NCBI GenBank assembly: GCA_030268105.1
Contig: BSDZ01000079.1
Span: 2,609,501 to 2,673,500, forward strand
Direction of reading: 5' to 3'
Length of the DNA stretch: 64,000 nucleotides
Origin: Volvox africanus
Lineage: Eukaryota; Chlorophyta; Chlorophyceae; Chlamydomonadales; Volvocaceae
The translations under genes and the position numbers were made by a program. Positions 57,852-64,000 of this stretch are shown here, in pieces; positions within the stretch are counted from its first letter, which is position 1; every line of letters begins with the position of its first letter. Under the pieces are notes generated by a model. It was not told the DNA's origin. It ran no database searches and saw only the letters and a program-made list of their open reading frames with translations.

Positions 57852-60370
57852 ACGACCCTCTGGGCTTCTTGTTGAGCTGCAGGGGCCTTTCATGAGTCGC
57901 GGGTGACAATGGACAGGATGCTTCGGGGCTTCGGAGGGAACTTTATTGCAGGTGTTTTGGGGTCTTAGGGCCATTTCGCTGCAGCGCCGTGGGAGCGGCA
58001 TGGGGCGGCCGCCCATGCCTGGCAAAGTGACCTAACTTGTATATGGATGTGCATGCCTAGCGCGTCCATGTGGCTTACTGGCTGTGTGGTTGGCGGTAGG
58101 GAGTATCAGTTAGCGGTGGGGTACCTGTCCCATGGATGGTGCTTTCTTGAACAGTATGGGGAGGGGAGAGTGCATTAAAGAGCATATGTACAGACAACTG
58201 ACGGAGACTGCGGAGCAACGGGCCGCGAAAGCAGGCAGGATGGCGATAGCTTGGACCAGACCAAGAACACACATACTACCCTTCCGCGCTTTCCCACTTC
58301 GCTTCAGCGCCCCAAGTAAGCCACAGCTCGTGACGGCGCGGTGGTAACTCCTTCGCCTTCAGGTCAAGCGGAGGTAGAAATGGCACATTCTCTTCATGCT
58401 GATAGGTTAGGCTTGGCGCAATATTGAGCCTCCTTGAGCGCATGGCAGTAGCATAGTTCTCTTGTGCGGTGATGGTGGCGAGCTAGGAGCATCGAAGAAG
58501 GTTGTGAATTGCGGGGTGGGTCTAGATGCGGATTTGGCATGCGTCGTGAAATATTGGGAATTATTACGCCATGTGGTATGGCAAGCGTTGCAGAATCATC
58601 GACTTACACGTGACCTGGAAGACCATTACAGGGCAAGAGTACCTGAGTTGCTTTTTGAGTCATATACACTCAATTTGGACGAATTCGCTCGATTTTAGGG
58701 AACGTTAACTCATGACAACGCCCATTTTCTCACGTACATCGGGCGCTTGTGACAATATATGTATATCACATGTGCATCCAAGACCATCCAGTCCACACCC
58801 ATCCGGTCCCGCTCGCTGAAGCATAGGCGCTGGGTAGCTGAAATAGCAGTACTTTTGAAAGCCAAATTTGAAAAAGATTTAACTAAATGCCACAGAAAGT
58901 GAACTTACCCTCAGGAATTAAAAAAATTATGTGTGTGCACCTACGTAAGGCCAAGCAATCTCAGCATTTGTGGCAGTTCCTAAGGATCAGAACATGCGAA
59001 AGCAAACGTGGAAAACCCAACCCCCGGAGACCCACGCGCAGCCCAGCACCACATGTGCAAATCGACGGGTTGAATACCGAGGGACAAGCAAACTACTCTT
59101 TTAGTTGATCCACACATCATCATGTGCCCATACAGCTGCGTGATCCATCCATCCATCCATCCATGCCGACATACAGTGTGGGTTAGCAGTGGACAGCGAC
59201 GGGCAGTTCGCCGGCAAAAGGAGGAAGGTGCGCACAGGCAGACGTATGGGCACTCCAAACGGCAGCAATGAAGTCATCGGTTGCCTACGCAGACCATGCC
59301 ATGCAGCATGAAGGCATCCAAGAGAAATAGCTAAAAACACCATGGCCATTCCAGTTTATTAGGCGTACGGTCATACGCAGCGGCGCTCTTTACTGCAAGG
59401 GACAGCCGTGATAACAACAACCGCGCCTGCCCTTCCCTTCCCTTCCCCGACTTCGTGGAGTGGTTGGGAACAGAGAACTAATTTCAGAGCACGTGGCCAA
59501 TCGCCAAAGTTTCCTTTTCGATATGCCCCGGATGAACATGATTGCATCGCCATACCATACACGACAGGAAAACACGTTCACAGATATCTCAAACCACATG
59601 CTACGAGCCCAACCCACGTCGCAAACTACCTTCCCCAAGTTCGTCATTATGCAAGTTGAAAGCAATAAGCTGCATTTAGTGCATTTGCAAAACTCGTGCA
59701 TTGTGTCTAGCGCACAGATTAACGCTACCTACAAACGCACTTACCCTGCGCCAGAGGTCGGACAGTCCAGCAGTCCACGGGGCATGGTCGGGTCACTCGC
59801 TCATATCACTTTGAAAATCCGCTCAAGCACAGCAGACCAGTGGTTTGCGCCTAGTTCATAAAGGTTCAAGTTTGGCTAAAGCGTTTCCCAGAACACCCTT
59901 CCCTATCAGTAGCAAATGGCCTCCAGCGTGGAGCTGTCATATATGGCGCATACAAGGCATGCGGTATCCTACATTGCCAAGTAAGTTGCTCTGGCCTGGA
60001 TGGAGTTGACTCAGGGCGTGAAGGTCTTTCCCCGAGTCGCCCGCTCCGCCCGGTACGCAGGATCCTTGGCCCATCTACAAAACAGCGATAGCAACAGCAG
60101 CCATGCGGCGACAGTAGAGTAGAATCAACGCCAGTAGCCGCGGCAGATCGACCAAAAAGACGCGTGCTTGACATAAGGAACGCGTGTGGGAAGCTGGACA
60201 AGCCGAACCCGCAATGCAGCGTTCAAAGCAACATGCACGTTGCGCTTTGGTCATCTCCAACAAAGCCTCCCAGGCTCGTTACAACGGTATAGCGGCTGCA
60301 TCAAACCAAGTGTTTTGTCAGATCTTAAAAATCCAGCCGCCGCCTCTCTCACAAGTCATCTCCCCACTCA
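57852..60370. other. intergenic region between GTPase and DUF1997 genes
   Basis: The two genes converge, so this holds both 3' flanks. A plus-strand frame at 58462-58698 (78 residues, WELLRHVVWQALQNH) and one at 59460-59861 (133 residues) have mixed composition but no motif and no supporting splice context. I do not annotate them as genes. An ATCC microsatellite lies within. Confidence 0.45.
59143..59163. repeat. (ATCC)n microsatellite
   Basis: Five uninterrupted ATCC units in intergenic DNA. Confidence 0.9.
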
Positions 60371-61581
60371 TTATCCCCTCTTCCCGCAACTACTCCTTCT
60401 TCCTGCCTCCTTATCGTGTACCAGACGTTCCCAGCACCGCCATTCATACCGTTGGTAGTCCTGTGCCAGCATGCGGACAAAGAGGGGTAAGAGGCTGGAC
60501 ACAAGTCCCCGCAGCACTCCATTACATGTGGTAACCAACACATCCCGGGGCAGGAGATGGAAGGGCGGCACAACCTGGCGGCAAGTGCGTGGTGGAAAAT
60601 GGGTCCGGGAGACCGCAACAGCAAAATTATCATGAGTAAGATCCGGTGGCCGAAAAGCTGGCTCCGAAGGCCCAAATGTGTGTCGCCTGGATGATGTCGC
60701 CCGGAATCAGACAATGGTAAGTTGTGCGGCTGAGGCGGCTGCGGTGAAGTCACCGTCAGCCAGGGGCAAAATCGTGCACATCGAAACCCATTTTGCCCTG
60801 GGGCGTAATGTTATGGTTATCATTGTATGGATACACCTTGACACGGGACCACACTACTTGGCTGGCCAATATCTATCTCCTCCGCGTCCTTCCCCGCCAT
60901 ACTCACGCCCTTTGTCCACTGCCAAGTGCCAGCTTTGATGCCTGGTATGCTCGTCACAATCTAAAGGTTCCTCGTTGACGAATCCGCACCAAAGATCCGA
61001 ACTGAAGGGTTGTCATTACGACTTACCTCGCTCCAGACGGTAAGCTGGCTGCTGGCCTGAATCTCTCCGTTCATTACCCCCAAAGTAGAGGCATTGGCTG
61101 CAGTTCCAGGCGCTGGCCCCACCGTCGCCGTCGCTGCTACTGCTGCTGCCGCTGGTACTGGCGCAGCCACCGGCGTCGCACTCCAGGTCAGCTCCGTCAC
61201 AAAATGCATGGCGAAGCGCTGGTCCAACCGAAGCGACTCCACCACCTGGCTGCCGCTGATGCGGCAATTCTCAGCTTGCAGAACTACCCGAGGTCCCGCC
61301 CTCTTGCTGCCGGGGTAGCTAATGACGCTGACTTCCACCACGGCCTCGAGCCATATGTTAAACAACTGAGAAAGTAAAGTAAGGATAAGAAGAATGAAGT
61401 TCAGATAAGCTTCTTCCCCCTATATTGCCCCCTATATTGTCTGCTACCCTCCCTGGCAACATACATTAATACGGGGTACGGTGAGGACGAAACGGTTGCC
61501 ATCCAGGTGTGAAATCTGCGTCGGGTCAAGTACGAAGTACTGTTCCACGGGCAATAACATGTAGGACTGTAGCGACTCATA
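60371..61581 (-). CDS. DUF1997 family protein, 5' end unresolved
   Basis: Three exons join in phase: 61465-61581, 61027-61365 and 60371-60574 (219 residues with stop at 60371). The family signature is present in order: SYMLLPVEQYFVLDP, LDGNRFVLTVPRIN, NIWLEAVVEVSV, then LDQRFAMHFVTELTW, an Ala-rich insertion, EIQASSQLTVWSE and VVPPFHLLPRDVL with LAQDYQRYEW. DUF1997 proteins are found in cyanobacteria and plastid-bearing eukaryotes; their function is unknown to me. A transit-peptide exon is expected upstream. A minus-strand frame at 61866-62213 beginning MLFTKHRRLMVGG is a candidate first exon, but the junction is not resolved. The C terminus runs past the usual domain end with a basic tail. 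Confidence 0.82.
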
Positions 61582-62513
61582 CTGCGGCAGGATCTGGGCA
61601 ACCAGGTCGCAGGGTGGGCAAATTGCGGCGTTACAGCGGAGAGCTGACAGACCTACAGATAAAGCTATGTTGGTTAAGACTAGGGCCCCAATGGAAGTAG
61701 AAGTCCCTGGGGGAATGGGATGAGGGACTGGTAGGTTTGTAGGTCTGGAGAGCTGCTAGAGTCGCATGGGTCTGCCGGAAGCTGCTACAGTGGGATGGAA
61801 ACACTATGACAGAAGGGTTATGGTGGCTTGGCTGCTGCTTGCGTTTAGAATCGGGTAATCAGCAGTTAACGGAAAACAAAGGAACCGGTCGGGTATGACG
61901 CGTGGGCATTGCCTAAATCATAGCTGCAACGGTGTATAATACCGAAAGTACACCTGGACACATGGACCAAGAGCCTGACATGGTTATGGCAGCTCCTGGG
62001 CCCGGCGGAAGTTTGAGGACGCACCTGGAATTTTGCAGAGGCAGATCCTGTAGCACCTATTTGCGCTGGATCAATCAGGTCATCTTTTGTCCTCGTTTTC
62101 TTAAAAAAAGTCTCAAGGCGAGGCGAAACAGAACAAGGGGCTCCGACTGCGAGATTGCGCTCACGCCCACCAGCTCCTCCGACCATCAGACGGCGATGTT
62201 TGGTAAAAAGCATGACCCCGACCTATTCAGAATTTTCTGGAAAACAAAGGACGGGGTGCAACCTAAATACCGTTATCGTCTACAACACCCTGTAACGTGG
62301 TATTAAGGAAAACCATCACCCGAAAACATACCGATGGATTGCGTTTATTATGTAATATACTATAAATAAAAAGAGGAATAGATGACGATATGAAGTTTAG
62401 TGAGGCAAATGACCATGCAAATAAGTGAGGCTACAATCTCGCAGCGAACATGCCTGTAATGTGATTATAATTTGATATTAGTAAAGGGATATGTTTTCTT
62501 CTTACACTTAGGG
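61582..62513. other. region between DUF1997 and the right-edge gene
   Basis: The two genes diverge here. The stretch probably contains the missing 5' exon of the DUF1997 gene and both promoters. Open frames occur on both strands at about 61866-62306, overlapping each other, so at most one can be real. The DNA from about 62300 to 62500 is strongly AT-rich. Confidence 0.45.
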
Positions 62514-64000
62514 ATGCTGTTACGCTGCGCTGCAACACTTCCCCTGCAGCTGCGCCGACAGGGCGCGAAACCGGTTCCGCAGCATGTCATAACATCCAAG
62601 CGCCTTCTCTGCTGCTTTGTTATCGCTCGGGGCAGCAATGATGCACTTCATGCCATCCGTAAAGGGGTGCCCCACGTACCGGACGCCAACCTCAAGCAGG
62701 CCCTGGCCGAATACCCGGACCTTGCCGAGGTTGACGAGGAGCATGTGACCCTATGGCTCACATCTGCCGCATCTTTGCTAAAGTTTACAGAGGATGAAGT
62801 CCAGGTATAATTTATTAGCATACCCGTAGACGCATATCCCGGCCCAGTGATATTCTGCAACACCACACCGCCCAAATGCTCCGCCAACAGTTTGCCAGAC
62901 AAACAGTTTGCACGTCAAACCGCTGACCCCCTGGAGCCATCGAATTTTCCCAATGCTCAACATGGTGCGTGTGACTTTCAAGCTTCGTGCCGCGCCCCAT
63001 GTATCCGTACCGCATCAGCCGCTGGCCTTCGAAAGTCAGCACCAGGCCGTAAGCTCTCTGGCCCTGTACGAGCTCTTTCAGCAAGTCTGTCCTCTCGCTT
63101 CCATACGTATAATTCCATAACTTAAAGGCAAACGTGGAGCTTATGTGGAGCTTTCATTATCACATCTATCCAACATTTGTTACTCGCCGAGCCAGTTAGC
63201 TAAGCCGCTTGTTCTCGTTCAATTCCATCCGCTGAACACCAGTTATAACATGAGACCTTCTACCTTCCTATCTTCCCTTGTAACGTTCTCCTTTGTAGTC
63301 GTATGTCCGCGTACATCCCTGGCTACTGATCTCCGACCTGCTCGTCATCAAGTCGCTGGTGGTCGCTCTTTCCCGGGTGATGTCCGTGGATGAGGGGCAG
63401 GTGGGTGAGGGGTGGCAGGGTCATCCTGCAAGACATCCGTACAGGGAGAATGAAGAAGATTCGGCCGGCTCCGTATTCACTCATCGTCATGGGCGCACGA
63501 TTGCACCAGCACCCCAGAGCGCGAGATTACCCTACCCCCAACCCCTGCAGGTGGCACACATGGCGCTATCCCATCCTGACGTACTTGAGCTAGAGCCAAT
63601 GGATTTCATGGAGCACTTGGTGTATCTGAGCAGTACAACAGGCATGTCGTATGATACAGTTGTGCACTTGACGCTGGGATGCCCGGCCATTGCGCTGGCG
63701 CAGCCACGCGATGTCGTTCGCGCCTGGGCGCAGATCAGGTCGTGTTGCAGCCAGGTTCGAATGGCGGCGGCGGCGGCGGCGGGAGCTAGGGATGCGGACC
63801 GGCGACCAGCCGATAGCTGCTTGCAGAAGACGATGAGTCGGGAATCGTATGCGAGCGATCAGGAAGAATTGGAAGATGACTTTGACTTGGAGGCGACAGT
63901 GATGAAGGTGCTGGCTGCGCGGCCGGAGCTACTCGCTATGACCAATGAAGAGATACGGAAGGCACTGGCGCTCGCAGACGCGGCGGGGGCAACCGCGGTG
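62514..64000 (+). CDS. organelle-targeted helical-repeat protein, possibly mTERF-like, 5' part
   Basis: A first exon, 62514-62804 (97 codons), begins with an Arg-rich amphipathic N terminus (MLLRCAATLPLQLRRQG) that looks like an organelle presequence. It continues with LKQALAEYPDLAEVDEEH and LLKFTEDEVQ, helix-turn-helix-like units. Later in-phase exons are 63299-63400 (HPWLLISDLLVIKSLVVALS) and 63551 to the window edge (MEHLVYLSSTTGMSYDTVV, then LEATVMKVLAARPELLAMT). The spacing of Leu/Val and Pro within units of about 30 residues resembles mitochondrial transcription termination factor repeats. Short in-phase exons at 62899-62964 and 63048-63086 may fill the gap but are weak. The C terminus is outside the window. 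The family call is tentative. Confidence 0.48.

Noticed and set aside
58462..58698. 78-residue plus-strand frame downstream of the GTPase
   Set aside because: The GTPase already ends at a good stop (57851). No acceptor joins this frame and no motif supports a separate gene.
1..64000. CRISPR arrays, insertion sequences, bacterial operons or long terminal repeats
   Set aside because: No evenly spaced direct repeats with unique spacers, no transposase or reverse transcriptase motifs, and all recognised genes are intron-containing nuclear genes.

Overview
This is nuclear DNA of an intron-rich green alga. Coding exons are GC-rich, introns are numerous and mostly 100-600 bases with GT/AG borders, several proteins carry Gly/Ala/Ser/Gln-rich insertions, and gene content is plainly eukaryotic: a Pol III subunit, ARP3, a guanylate-binding-type GTPase and a plastid-type DUF1997 protein. 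The style is that of chlorophycean (Volvocales-like) algae. I cannot name a species, and all gene models here were spliced by eye with reading-phase checks.

Layout. 1-2495 (+): 3' part of the RNA polymerase III subunit RPC3. 2496-7574: mostly unassigned. 7575-10867 (+): alpha/beta hydrolase, 7 exons. 12039-22183 (+) and 24060-33711 (-): two convergent 19-exon genes for very large secreted parallel beta-helix proteins, A and B. 35054-39720 (-): actin-related protein 3, 9 exons. 41620-43553 (-): RING-CH zinc-finger protein, partial model. 43554-46042: unassigned. 46043-48932 (-): major facilitator transporter, 6 exons. 50733-57851 (+): guanylate-binding-protein-like GTPase, 16 exons. 60371-61581 (-): DUF1997 protein, 5' end unresolved. 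62514-64000 (+): helical-repeat, possibly mTERF-like protein, cut by the window end.

The centrepiece is an inverted repeat. Bases 14913-22171 and 24072-31330 are reverse complements of each other, 7259 bases each, with no length difference and only two substitutions found, around a 1900-base spacer. The identical tract begins inside exon 6 of both beta-helix genes and stops 12 bases before their stop codons. Outside it the genes are still homologous but clearly diverged. This is best explained as two old inverted paralogues whose 3' three-quarters were recently homogenised by gene conversion. A second short identical patch in exon 5 supports this.

The beta-helix proteins look new in architecture: signal peptide, DNRLRE-like module, a first beta-helix, then a second beta-helix interrupted by a roughly 300-residue domain resembling one I associate with uncharacterised secreted bacterial proteins. 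The GTPase gene has three consecutive mini-exons each coding a Lys-Lys-Lys plus acidic-Gly repeat. ARP3 has a GC-AG intron and a 37-base terminal exon. The other genes are unrelated housekeeping or signalling genes with no evident shared pathway.
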